From: AWTP1-13 sp963840445
Lineage (GTDB): Bacteria > Pseudomonadota > Alphaproteobacteria > Rhizobiales > Hyphomicrobiaceae
DNA length: 64,000 nucleotides
Direction: 5' to 3'
NCBI GenBank assembly: GCA_963840445.1
Contig: CAWIZC010000041.1
Coordinates: 1 to 64,000, forward strand
The notes beneath the pieces were generated by a model that did no database searches, had not been told where the DNA came from, and saw only the letters and a program-made list of their open reading frames with translations. Position 1 is the stretch's first letter. Each line of letters starts with the position of its first letter. Below, piece after piece: positions 42,727-51,443 of the stretch. The translations under genes and the position numbers were made by a program.

Positions 42727-43719
42727 TCATCGCAGCTTGGGGTTGAGCGCGTCGCGCAACCAGTCGCCAAGTAGATTAACCGCCACCGCCAGCAGCGCCA
42801 GCGTCAATCCCGGAAACACCACCATCCACCATGAGCCCGAGAACAGATACTTGTTGCCGACCTGGATCATGGTGCCGAGCGAGGGCTCGGTCGGGGGCAG
42901 GCCGACGCCGAGGAAGGAGAGGGTCGCTTCGGTGATGATGGCCAGCGCCAGGTTGATGGTGGCCAGCACCAGCACGGGCCCGAGCACGTTGGGCAGGATG
43001 TGCTGGAACATGATCTTGAAGGAACCGATGCCAATCAGGCGGGCCGCCTGCACGTATTCCTTGTCGCGCTCGACGAGCGTGACCCCGCGCACGGTGCGCG
43101 CGTATTGCACCCAGTAGGACAGGCCGATGGCCAGCACCAGGATCCAGAATTTGCCGCCTTCCAAGGTGTAGCGTTTGAAAATGGCGAGCGCCACGCCGTC
43201 GATCAGCAGAGCCGTGAGAATGGCCGGGAAGGTCAGTTGCACGTCGGCGACCCGCATGATGGCGGCATCGGTGCGCCCGCCCGCGTAGCCGGCCCACAGG
43301 CCAAGTGACAGCCCGATCGCCACCGCCAGCAGCACCGAGCACAGCCCGATCGTCAGGGAGGAGCGCGTGCCGTACATGATGGTGGACAGGATGTCCCGGC
43401 CCTGGTCGTCGGTGCCGAGCAGGAAGCGCGCCTCTCCGCCGGCCTCCCAGGCCGGCGGTTTGTCTGCGTCGATCAGCTCGAGCGATTTGAGGTCGTAGGG
43501 ATCGTGCGGGGCGATCAATGGCGCCAGGAATGCGGCCCCGACCAGCATCGCCGTCAGGAGCGCGGCTGCCACCACCAGTCGCGAGGCGACGAAGCTTTGC
43601 CACAGATCGCTGTCGCGCAGGGCGGCAAGCCTGGCCCGCAGCACTCTCCCGACCGATCGATCGTCGATCTTCGGAGAAGGCGGTTTGCGCAGTTCGTCCG
43701 GTGAGCGCGCCTCCTTCAT
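42727..43719 (-). CDS. dppC: Peptide/nickel-type ABC transporter permease DppC
   Basis: 330 residues. N-terminal cytoplasmic tail, first helix LVVAAALLTAMLVGAAFLAPLIAPHDPY, FLLGTDDQGRDILSTIMYGTRSSLTIGL (DppC signature), and the coupling loop KEYVQAARLIGIGSFKIMFQHILPNVLGPVLV. Six helices. ATG overlaps the dppB stop (ATGA). Confidence 0.93.
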   Translation of the reverse strand: MKEARSPDELRKPPSPKIDDRSVGRVLRARLAALRDSDLWQSFVASRLVVAAALLTAMLVGAAFLAPLIAPHDPYDLKSLELIDADKPPAWEAGGEARFLLGTDDQGRDILSTIMYGTRSSLTIGLCSVLLAVAIGLSLGLWAGYAGGRTDAAIMRVADVQLTFPAILTALLIDGVALAIFKRYTLEGGKFWILVLAIGLSYWVQYARTVRGVTLVERDKEYVQAARLIGIGSFKIMFQHILPNVLGPVLVLATINLALAIITEATLSFLGVGLPPTEPSLGTMIQVGNKYLFSGSWWMVVFPGLTLALLAVAVNLLGDWLRDALNPKLR

Positions 43720-44699
43720 CGCTGCGTCCCCTTCCCGTAGATGCGGATGCGGGGATCGATGCGTACGTAAACCAGGTCGACGATCAGATTGATCAGCACG
43801 AACAGAAAGGCCACCAGCAGCAGGTAGGCGGCCATGACCGGAATGTCGGCATTCTGCACGGCCTGGATGAACATCAGTCCCAAGCCCGGCCACTGGAAAA
43901 CCGACTCCGTGATGATGGCAAAGGCGATGATCAGGCCGAGCTGCAGCCCGATGATGGTGATCACCGGCACCAGCGTGTTGCGCAGCGCGTGACCGAAATT
44001 GATGGCGCGCTCGGACAGGCCGCGGGCGCGCGCGAACTTGATGTAGTCGGCACGCAGCACCTCCAGCATCTCGGCGCGCACCAGGCGCGTGATCAGCGTC
44101 ATCTGAAACAGGCCAAGCGTGATGGCCGGCAGCACCAGCGCCTTCAGACCCGATATCGTCAGCAGGCCGGTGCGCCAGAAGCCGATCGTGGTGACCTCGC
44201 CGCGCCCGAAGGAGGAGAACCAGCCGAGCTTCACCGCGAACAGGTAGATCAGCAGGATGCCGATCAGGAAGGTCGGCAGCGAGATGCCGATCAGCGATAC
44301 CGTCAGGAACAGCTTCGACAGCCAGCTGTCGCGATAGATGCCGGTATAGACGCCCATTGGCACGCCAAGCGCCACGGCGAACAAAGCGGCCGCCAGCGCC
44401 AGCTCGAAGGTGGCTGGAAACCGCTCCGCGATCATGCCCGTGACCGGTTGCTTGAGCTGGTAGGAGATGCCGAAATCGAAGCGTACGGCGTGCGCTATGA
44501 AGCGGCCGAACTGCACGATCACCGGGTCGTCCAGGCCAAGCTGACGCCTGAGTTCGGCGCGGTCATCAAGGGTCGCGTCCTGCCCGACCATCTGGTTGAC
44601 GGGATCACCGACGTAACGGAACAAGGCGAATGCGATCAGGGCAACGGCCAGCATGACCATCAGCGCCTCGAACAACCGCCGGATCGCGAAGGCGAGCAT
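43716..44699 (-). CDS. dppB: Peptide/nickel-type ABC transporter permease DppB
   Basis: 327 residues. MLAFAIRRLFEALMVML start, LRRQLGLDDPVIVQFGRFI, FDFGISYQLKQPV, ISLPTFLIGILLIYLFAVKLGWF, and the coupling loop RADYIKFARARGLSERAINFGHALRNTLVPVITIIG. Six helices. 4-bp overlap with dppC and an 87-bp gap from the upstream binding protein. Confidence 0.94.
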   Translation of the reverse strand: MLAFAIRRLFEALMVMLAVALIAFALFRYVGDPVNQMVGQDATLDDRAELRRQLGLDDPVIVQFGRFIAHAVRFDFGISYQLKQPVTGMIAERFPATFELALAAALFAVALGVPMGVYTGIYRDSWLSKLFLTVSLIGISLPTFLIGILLIYLFAVKLGWFSSFGRGEVTTIGFWRTGLLTISGLKALVLPAITLGLFQMTLITRLVRAEMLEVLRADYIKFARARGLSERAINFGHALRNTLVPVITIIGLQLGLIIAFAIITESVFQWPGLGLMFIQAVQNADIPVMAAYLLLVAFLFVLINLIVDLVYVRIDPRIRIYGKGTQR

Positions 44700-44786
44700 G
44701 GTGTAGTGCCTGTGTGGACCCCCCGCTGGCTGCAGCCCGCACGCCGCCGCCAGGGCCTTCATACTCTTGCATGGCGCGAGACCGCG

Positions 44787-46367
44787 CTACTCCATCCAGA
44801 CCGTTTCGAAGCGTACTTGGTTGTCGGCGCGCTGCACAATGTCGATCTTCCTGGAAACTCCCCAGGCAAGCGATTGCTGGTGTAAGGGAAGGACGCCGAC
44901 ATCGTTGTGCAACAGGCGGAAAGCTTCGGCGATCAAGTCATCACGTTTTGTCGTGTCGGTCTCGACCAGTATCTTGTCGATCAACGCATCGATGTGGGGA
45001 TTGCAGTAGCCGCCGAAATTGAAGGTGCCGCCCTTGCCATTTTTGTCGCGGCAGCGCACCAGGTTGGTGAGCACGCCGTAGCTGTCGAGCGAGCTTGGCG
45101 TCCAGCCGAGCAGGTTGAACGAGGAATCGTAGCGCTCGGGCCCGGCCTTCTCGAAGTACTTGGCTTTGGGGAGCACATTGACCTTCACCTTGACGCCGAT
45201 CCGCCCGAGCATGGCGGCGACCGCCATGCAGATCTCCTCGTCGTTGACGTAGCGATCGTTGGGGCAGTCCATGCCGAGCTCGAAGCCGTGCGGGTAACCC
45301 GCCTCTGCCATCAGCCGCTTGGCCGCGGCAGGATCATAGGGCCAGCGATGGAATTGCGAGGCTTGCGAGAACAGCAGCGGCGAGATGATCAGCGCCGTCG
45401 GTGACGACATGCCGCGCATGATCTTGTTCTTGATCATTTCGATGTCGATGGCCTGATAGAAGGCCTTGCGTACGCGCGGGTCTTTGAAGGGGTTCTTGCC
45501 CTTGACGTCGGAATAGAGCAGCTCGTCGCGCATGCTGTCCATGCTCAGGATGATGGTGCGCAGCTCGGGCTTCACCAGTACGTCGGCGATCGGGCTCTGC
45601 TTGATGCGGTCGATGTCCTGCACCGGAACCGGGTCCATCAGATCGAGATCGCCCGACAACAGGGCGGCAACGCGCGTTGCGTCCGACGGGATGGTCTGCA
45701 GCACCACTTCGTTGAGGTTGTGTTTGGTCGGCCCCCACCAAAGGGGATTGCGCCTGAAGACCGTCCTGACGCCAGGCTCATGGCTCACGATCATGAAAGG
45801 GCCGGTGCCGTTGGCCTTGAGCGCACCAGGGCTGAGCGAGGTGGCCGATGCAGGCTGGGCACGAACCGCGCTATTAGCCTCCGCCCACGACTTGGAGAAG
45901 ATCAGCCAATTCTCCCACTCATAGTGCAGGATCGGATTGGGCGTCTGCAGGATGAAATCGACGGTATGGTCGTCGACCTTCACGACCTCGGCGTCGGCCG
46001 GGATGCGATTCCTCATCTGGGAGCCCGGACCGCGAGCGCGCTCGGCCGAGAAAACGACGTCGTCGGCCGTGAACGGTGAGCCGTCGTGGAACGCAACGCC
46101 CTTCCGGAGATGAAAGCGCCAGTGCTTCGGATCCAGCACTTCCCAGCGTTCGGCGAGACCCGGTACGATCTTCAGGTTCTCGTCGCGCTTGACGAGGCCC
46201 TCCATCACATTGGCCAGCATGCCCAGCGAGAAGGTCTCATTGAGCGAGTATGGATCCAGCGAATTGAGGCCGCCCTGGAACGCGAACCGCAGCGTCTTGG
46301 TAGGGCCGTCGCTTGCACCGATGCCGGATAGCAGGGCAAAAGCGATGACGAGAAAACGCAAGATCAT
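44787..46367 (-). CDS. ABC transporter peptide/nickel-type binding protein, paralogue 2
   Basis: 526 residues, SBP family 5, first gene of the operon. Signal peptide (MILRFLVIAFALLSGIGAS). The body shows WRFHLRKGVAFHDGSPFTADDVVFSAERA, VAALLSGDLDLMDPVPVQDIDRIKQS, PRVRKAFYQAIDIEMIKNKIMRG, GFELGMDCPNDRYVNDEEICMAVAAMLGRIG and HQQSLAWGVSRKIDIV. These blocks are shared with paralogue 1 (both carry CPNDRY and PVQDI(D/E)R), so the two arose by duplication. Ribosome binding site is weak. Two binding proteins could widen substrate range. Confidence 0.9.
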   Translation of the reverse strand: MILRFLVIAFALLSGIGASDGPTKTLRFAFQGGLNSLDPYSLNETFSLGMLANVMEGLVKRDENLKIVPGLAERWEVLDPKHWRFHLRKGVAFHDGSPFTADDVVFSAERARGPGSQMRNRIPADAEVVKVDDHTVDFILQTPNPILHYEWENWLIFSKSWAEANSAVRAQPASATSLSPGALKANGTGPFMIVSHEPGVRTVFRRNPLWWGPTKHNLNEVVLQTIPSDATRVAALLSGDLDLMDPVPVQDIDRIKQSPIADVLVKPELRTIILSMDSMRDELLYSDVKGKNPFKDPRVRKAFYQAIDIEMIKNKIMRGMSSPTALIISPLLFSQASQFHRWPYDPAAAKRLMAEAGYPHGFELGMDCPNDRYVNDEEICMAVAAMLGRIGVKVKVNVLPKAKYFEKAGPERYDSSFNLLGWTPSSLDSYGVLTNLVRCRDKNGKGGTFNFGGYCNPHIDALIDKILVETDTTKRDDLIAEAFRLLHNDVGVLPLHQQSLAWGVSRKIDIVQRADNQVRFETVWME

Positions 46368-46580
46368 AGGGTACTGCTCGTAACCGCTCCGGATGAGGCG
46401 GGGGGCCTGTCGGCGCCGATGGCAGGCTCGCATCGGGCGCCATATGTCGCAGATCGAGCACAAGTCTGAGCTCATAATGGTAAAAAAAGCGCTATCGATC
46501 CCGCCACGTCGGGCCGGAACCGGCTTGGCAAGGGATGGCGAATGTGGCTCAAGACGCGCAAAGGCGGCATGAGGACCGTG

Positions 46581-48071
46581 ATGCAAGAGACGGGCAAGAC
46601 GAGCAACCGCAACCTGATCACGGGCGCCACCGGCGACTGGGAGGTGGTGATCGGCCTGGAGGTGCATGCCCAGGTGGCCTCCAACGCCAAGCTATTTTCC
46701 GGTGCGTCGACGGCCTTCGGCGGCGCTCCCAACAGCCACGTATCGCTGGTGGATGCGGCCATGCCCGGCATGCTGCCGGTGATCAACCAAACCTGCATCG
46801 ATCAGGCCGTGCGCACCGGCCTGGGCCTCAAGGCGCGGATCAACCTGGCCTCCGTGTTCGACCGCAAGAACTACTTCTATCCGGACCTGCCGCAGGGCTA
46901 CCAGATATCGCAGTACAAGAGCCCGATCGTGGGCGAGGGCCAGGTCGAGGTGAGCGCGGACGGCGAGACCATCAAGGTCGGCATCGAGCGCCTGCACCTG
47001 GAGCAGGACGCCGGCAAGTCGATCCACGACCAGCATCCCGAATACTCCTACGTCGATCTCAACCGCTCGGGCGTCGCGCTGATGGAGATCGTCTCCAAGC
47101 CAGACATGCGCTCGGCCAAGCAGGCGCAGGCCTACGTGACGCAGCTGCGCTCCATCCTGCGCTATCTCGGCACCTGCGACGGCGATATGGAGAAGGGCAA
47201 CCTGCGCGCCGACGTCAACGTGTCCGTGCGCCGTCCCGGCGGCAAGCTCGGCACGCGCTGCGAGATCAAGAACGTCAACTCCATCCGCTTCATCGGCCAG
47301 GCCATCGAGGTCGAGGCGCGCCGCCAGATCGACCTGCTCGAGGACGGCGGCAGCGTCGAGCAGGAGACGCGCCTGTTCGATGCGGGCAAGGGCGAGACCC
47401 GCTCCATGCGCTCCAAGGAAGAGGCGCACGATTATCGCTACTTCCCCGATCCCGACCTGCTGCCGTTGGAGCTGACGCAGGATTACGTCGATGGCTTGAA
47501 GAAGCGCCTGCCCGAGCTGCCCGATGAGAAGAAGCCGCGCTTCATGGGCGCCTACGGCTTGTCCGCCTACGATGCGGGCGTGCTGGTGGCCGAGCGCGAG
47601 AACGCCGAGTTTTTCGAGGCCGTCGCCAAGGGGCGAGATGGCAAGACAGCTGCCAACTGGGTCATCAACGAGCTGTTCGGACGCCTCAACAAGGAGGGGC
47701 TCGACATCGAGCGTTCGCCCGTGTCGGCAGCCCAGCTCGGCGGCATCGTTGATCTGATCGCCTCCAACGCCATCTCCGGCAAGATCGCCAAGGACGTTTT
47801 CGAGATCGTCTGGAGCGAGGGCGGCGACCCCGCCGAGATCGTCGAAAAGCGCGGCCTGAAGCAGGTGACCGACACCGGCGCCATCGAGAAGGCGGTCGAT
47901 GCGGTGATCGCCGCCAACCCCGATAAGGTGGCCCAGGTGCAGGCAAAGCCCACCATGCTCGGGTGGTTTGTCGGCCAGGTCATGAAGTCCACCGACGGCA
48001 AGGCCAATCCGGCCGCCGTCAACGAGGTGTTGAAGAAGCCGCATCGGGCTGTAAGGGCAAGAGCGCAATGA
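46581..48071 (+). CDS. gatB: Aspartyl/glutamyl-tRNA amidotransferase subunit B
   Basis: 496 residues as read. Subunit of GatCAB, which amidates Glu-tRNA(Gln) and Asp-tRNA(Asn). Seen: WEVVIGLEVHAQV, KLFSGASTAFGG, AMPGMLPVIN, DRKNYFYPDLPQGYQISQY, RIHLEQDAGKS-type block, DVNVSVR, EIKNVNSIRFI, RSKEEAHDYRYFPDPDL, and the YqeY-like C-terminus. The expected end is VLKK-x-LGL; here it reads VLKKPHRAVRARAQ. Dropping one base near 48034 would give VLKKRIGL and a stop at 48055, but the end as read overlaps the next ATG. The ATG at 46581 follows GAGG; 46569 and 46542 are alternatives. gatA and gatC are not in the window. Confidence 0.92.
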   Translation: MQETGKTSNRNLITGATGDWEVVIGLEVHAQVASNAKLFSGASTAFGGAPNSHVSLVDAAMPGMLPVINQTCIDQAVRTGLGLKARINLASVFDRKNYFYPDLPQGYQISQYKSPIVGEGQVEVSADGETIKVGIERLHLEQDAGKSIHDQHPEYSYVDLNRSGVALMEIVSKPDMRSAKQAQAYVTQLRSILRYLGTCDGDMEKGNLRADVNVSVRRPGGKLGTRCEIKNVNSIRFIGQAIEVEARRQIDLLEDGGSVEQETRLFDAGKGETRSMRSKEEAHDYRYFPDPDLLPLELTQDYVDGLKKRLPELPDEKKPRFMGAYGLSAYDAGVLVAERENAEFFEAVAKGRDGKTAANWVINELFGRLNKEGLDIERSPVSAAQLGGIVDLIASNAISGKIAKDVFEIVWSEGGDPAEIVEKRGLKQVTDTGAIEKAVDAVIAANPDKVAQVQAKPTMLGWFVGQVMKSTDGKANPAAVNEVLKKPHRAVRARAQ

Positions 48072-48790
48072 CCAAGGTCGCCCTCGTGATCGGTGCTGGT
48101 GATGCCACGGGCGGGGCGGTGGCGCGCCGCTTCGCGCGCGAGGGGTTCACCACCTGCGTGACGCGCCGCACCGCCGACAAGCTCAACCCCCTGGTCGAGC
48201 GCATCCGGCGTGAGGGCGGCACGGCGCGAGCGTTTGGCTCAGATGCCCGCAAAGAGGAGGAGATGGTCGGCCTGATCGACACCATCGAGCGGGAGGTGGG
48301 GCCGATCGACGTGGCGGTGTTCAACATCGGCGGCAATGTGCGCTCTCCGATCCGCGAGATGACGGCGCGGGTCTACTTCAAGACGTGGGAGATGGCGTGC
48401 TTTGCCGGCTTCCTGATGGGCCGCGAGGTCGCCAAGGTCATGGTGCCGCGCGGCCGCGGAACCATCATATTCACTGGTGCCACGGCGAGCGTGCGCGGCG
48501 GGTCGGGCTTTGCCGCGTTCGCCGGCGCCAAGCACGGCTTGCGCGCGCTGGCACAGAGCATGGCGCGCGAGCTGGGGCCCGAGGGCATCCACGTGGCCCA
48601 TTCGATCATCGACGGCGCCATCGATACCGAGTTCATCCGCAGCAACTTCCCCGAGCGCGCGGCCCTCAAGGAGCGCGACGGCATTCTCGATCCCGACGCC
48701 ATCGCCGAAGCCTACTGGCAGCTGCACCGCCAGCCACGCAGTGCCTGGACGCAGGAGCTGGACCTGCGTCCCTGGATCGAGAAGTGGTAG
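48068..48790 (+). CDS. Short-chain dehydrogenase
   Basis: 240 residues. The N-terminal nucleotide motif GAGDATGGAVARRFAREG is a variant of TGxxxGxG. NIGGN replaces the usual NNAG. The active-site block is changed too: FTGATASVRGGSGFAAFAGAKHGL, with Ser in ASVRG and Phe in place of the catalytic Tyr before xxxK (FAGAK). So the enzyme may not be a canonical dehydrogenase. Overlaps the gatB stop by 4 bp as read. Substrate unknown. Confidence 0.75.
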   Translation: MTKVALVIGAGDATGGAVARRFAREGFTTCVTRRTADKLNPLVERIRREGGTARAFGSDARKEEEMVGLIDTIEREVGPIDVAVFNIGGNVRSPIREMTARVYFKTWEMACFAGFLMGREVAKVMVPRGRGTIIFTGATASVRGGSGFAAFAGAKHGLRALAQSMARELGPEGIHVAHSIIDGAIDTEFIRSNFPERAALKERDGILDPDAIAEAYWQLHRQPRSAWTQELDLRPWIEKW

Positions 48791-48831
48791 CGGCAGTGGC
48801 GGAGCATGCGCGGGGTGGCCGCTGCCGGGCC

Positions 48832-49815
48832 TCACACTCCTTCGGGCAAAGCCTCCGCTCCACGTGCGTCCTGAATTGGCGGCATCGCCTCTATCAACTC
48901 GTTGACCACGTCAAACACGGTCTTGGTTGGCCGCCGCGCCAGCCCTTCCAGCCGGTCGATCCGCACCTGAAATCCGGCCGCTTCCTCCGATCGCGAAGGT
49001 CGGTCCTCGACGATGTGGTCATCAGCCTCCAGGCCATGGCGCGCAAACAGGGTCGAGACGGCGGCTCGCGCATACACGGCTTTGCCCGACGCCAGGATCA
49101 GGTCGGGAACGAACGGCGCCGCAGCCAGATCGGCGACGATGTCCATCAATTCGTCGGCGGCGCTCCAGTCCGCCCAGAAATCCAGCGTGCGCACCCGCAG
49201 GACGTGGTGTCGGTCGACTTTCGCTCGGGCAATGGCCTGAGCCATCGTGGGAAGCAGGTAGTGGGCGGGGCGCCGCGGTGAATTGTGATTGAAGAGTATC
49301 AGGTTGGTGGCGCGAACATTGTGATCCCTCAAGTACAGCCGCATCAGGTCGCCTGCCGCGATCTTCCCGAGGCTGTAGAGGCAGCCGACCTTGGTGGGCG
49401 TCGACTCGTCGATCTGGCCGACGAGCGGGCTTGGAAAAATCTTCGACGAGCTGGCGTAGAAGATGCGCATGCCGGGATGGCAGGTGCGGGCGTACTCCAG
49501 GGCAACATGCAGTGCGCTGACGTTGACGCGGACCATGTCGGCGACGACCGGCTCATAGGTGAATCCGGACCCGGTCGGTCCATGCACGGCAGCGAAGTGA
49601 TAGATCCGATCGGGCGCCACGGAGCGGACAAGTGCTTCGACCTGCCGTTCGTCCGCCAGATCGGCGGCCGCGTAGGTGAAGTGCGGATCATCGTGCACGT
49701 ACCGGCTTGTCGCCTGCCGGCCGACGCCAACCACGCGGTCGCCGCGCTTCAGGAGGGCTTGGGCAAGGTAGCTGCCGTCCTGACCGTTGACGCCCAGCAC
49801 CAGCGCCCGGGCCAT
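48832..49815 (-). CDS. GDP-mannose 4,6-dehydratase-like epimerase
   Basis: 327 residues, extended SDR. ALVLGVNGQDGSYLAQALLKRGD is the GMD-type nucleotide site; ADLADERQVEALVRSVAPDRIYHFAA follows, then YASSSKIFPSP with the catalytic Ser/Thr and CLYSLGKIAAGDLMRLYLRDH with YxxxK. FNHNSPRRPAHYLLP matches the GMD substrate loop. Probably makes a 4-keto-6-deoxy sugar for an extracellular polysaccharide. Overlaps the upstream methyltransferase stop by 1 bp. Confidence 0.82.
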   Translation of the reverse strand: MARALVLGVNGQDGSYLAQALLKRGDRVVGVGRQATSRYVHDDPHFTYAAADLADERQVEALVRSVAPDRIYHFAAVHGPTGSGFTYEPVVADMVRVNVSALHVALEYARTCHPGMRIFYASSSKIFPSPLVGQIDESTPTKVGCLYSLGKIAAGDLMRLYLRDHNVRATNLILFNHNSPRRPAHYLLPTMAQAIARAKVDRHHVLRVRTLDFWADWSAADELMDIVADLAAAPFVPDLILASGKAVYARAAVSTLFARHGLEADDHIVEDRPSRSEEAAGFQVRIDRLEGLARRPTKTVFDVVNELIEAMPPIQDARGAEALPEGV

Positions 49816-51155
49816 CAGCCGGCGCCTTTGGCGAACATGAGATCAGCCAGGCGGCCACTCTCGCCTTCTGCGCTGGCGAGCGCGGCGGCATAGTTGGCGG
49901 CCGACACGACCTCGATCTGCGGCAGGGGAAAGATCATCTTCGTGCCGGCCAGAATCGTGTCTTTCTCGCGCTGCAGGAACTCTTTGCGGAAGTGCCAGGG
50001 CAGCACGAGATAGTAGTCGGGCTTTTGCGCCCGGGACTCGGCTTCCGATACGATCGGGATTTCGGTGCCCAACGTTCGCGACCCAACCTTTTGCGGGTTC
50101 CTGTCTGCGGCACAGTCGACCGTCAGACGGTTGACGCCATACCACTGGAGCAACACGTTGCCCTTGGTCGACGCCCCATAGATGTGAATTCGCTGCGCTT
50201 TCGCACGAATGTCGAACAACAGCTTGGACAGGTCCCATTTCAGGCCGCCGATGCGGCGTTCGAAGGCTGCATAGGGCTCGCTCGTGTCGAGCTCCATCTG
50301 AAACTCGGCGATGCGCAGGCGTGTCAGGAAGGTGCGATCGTTCGGCGTCCCGTAGGCCGAATTGGATGCGTGACAGGCATAGCAGCGGATGCTGCCGCCA
50401 TTGATGTCGTTGATGCTGGCCCGGAATATGCGCAGGTCGGCCTTCTTCATTATCGCTTCCAGTACGGCCAGGCTGTAGTACTCCAGATGCTCATGGCATA
50501 TCGTGTCGAAGGAATTCTGCAGCAGCATGAGCGGCAGATAGGACATCTCGAAGACCCAGATCCCGTCCTTCTTCAATAGCAGCTTGACCTTCCGCGCGAA
50601 GTCGACGGGGTCTTCCAAGTCATAGAACATCGCGATCGATGTGACGACGTCCACGCCGCCGGCCGGAAGTACGGCCAGAGCCTGCTCGGAAGGGAACACG
50701 GTGTTGATGACGACGGTGCCGTCGCGGATCTCGTTGGCGATATCCGATGGATCGACGCCATAGCGGGTCGAGCCTTCGGGATAGTTCGACAAGAGTGTTC
50801 CGTCATTGCAGCCGATATCGACCACGGTTGGTTTGGGCGACGGTATGGTCTCAAGCACGTTATGGACTATGGACTTCAAATGCCGACGCATCGTTTCGTT
50901 GGTGGCGGACCGGTACCAGTAGTTCGAGTAGAGTATCTCCGGTGGGAACGAATGGGCCAATTGCAGCAGCCCGCAGCCGTGCTCGTTTGCGGTGACGTCG
51001 CAGCGGACCAGGCGTGTCGGCAGTTTGCGCAACGGCGGCTGAATAGTTCCGGGTTTCGAGAAAGAGCCCTGCAGGTATTGCATGCCCAGGTCGATGGCGG
51101 TCGTCAAATGGGCCGATCCGCAAATCCGGCAGGTCTGACGATAAACTGGATGCAA
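49815..51155 (-). CDS. SAM-dependent sugar C-methyltransferase (three-domain type)
   Basis: 446 residues. An N-terminal zinc-binding-like domain (CRICGS ... RCDVTANEHGCGLLQL), the central Rossmann methyltransferase (TVVDIGCNDGTLLSNYP and VDVVTSIAMFYDLEDPVDFA), ICHEHLEYYSL with the conserved His-Glu-His, and a C-terminal second Rossmann domain (IHIYGASTKGNVLLQWYG). This layout is that of NDP-hexose C-3 methyltransferases such as TylC3. The TTG at 51155 has AGGAG 7 bp upstream. It likely acts with the GMD-like enzyme. Confidence 0.85.
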   Translation of the reverse strand: MHPVYRQTCRICGSAHLTTAIDLGMQYLQGSFSKPGTIQPPLRKLPTRLVRCDVTANEHGCGLLQLAHSFPPEILYSNYWYRSATNETMRRHLKSIVHNVLETIPSPKPTVVDIGCNDGTLLSNYPEGSTRYGVDPSDIANEIRDGTVVINTVFPSEQALAVLPAGGVDVVTSIAMFYDLEDPVDFARKVKLLLKKDGIWVFEMSYLPLMLLQNSFDTICHEHLEYYSLAVLEAIMKKADLRIFRASINDINGGSIRCYACHASNSAYGTPNDRTFLTRLRIAEFQMELDTSEPYAAFERRIGGLKWDLSKLLFDIRAKAQRIHIYGASTKGNVLLQWYGVNRLTVDCAADRNPQKVGSRTLGTEIPIVSEAESRAQKPDYYLVLPWHFRKEFLQREKDTILAGTKMIFPLPQIEVVSAANYAAALASAEGESGRLADLMFAKGAG

Positions 51156-51443
51156 GGCAGAACTCCTGTTTATTCTGCGAGAGAACGCAGTTTCACGCGC
51201 GATATCTGTTATCTATTATAGTAAAAGTGCGCCGCGTTTTCTGTGAACGCTGGTGGATATGCCCCGTTGATCAATCGACACAATCGCAATTGTCGGTATC
51301 AATATGATGCAGCATGGGCAGATCGATCGTGGATGTCCACCGGATTGGAGGCAGTCAGCTTCGGTTACCGTGCATATCCGGATGTTCGCCGCAGCGCATG
51401 CGCAGACCCTATCGTGTGCATGATACAGGATAGACGAGAGCCG

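Noticed and set aside
43518..44885. Long frame antisense to dppB/dppC
   Set aside because: Gln/Arg/Asp-rich shadow of two clear permease genes.
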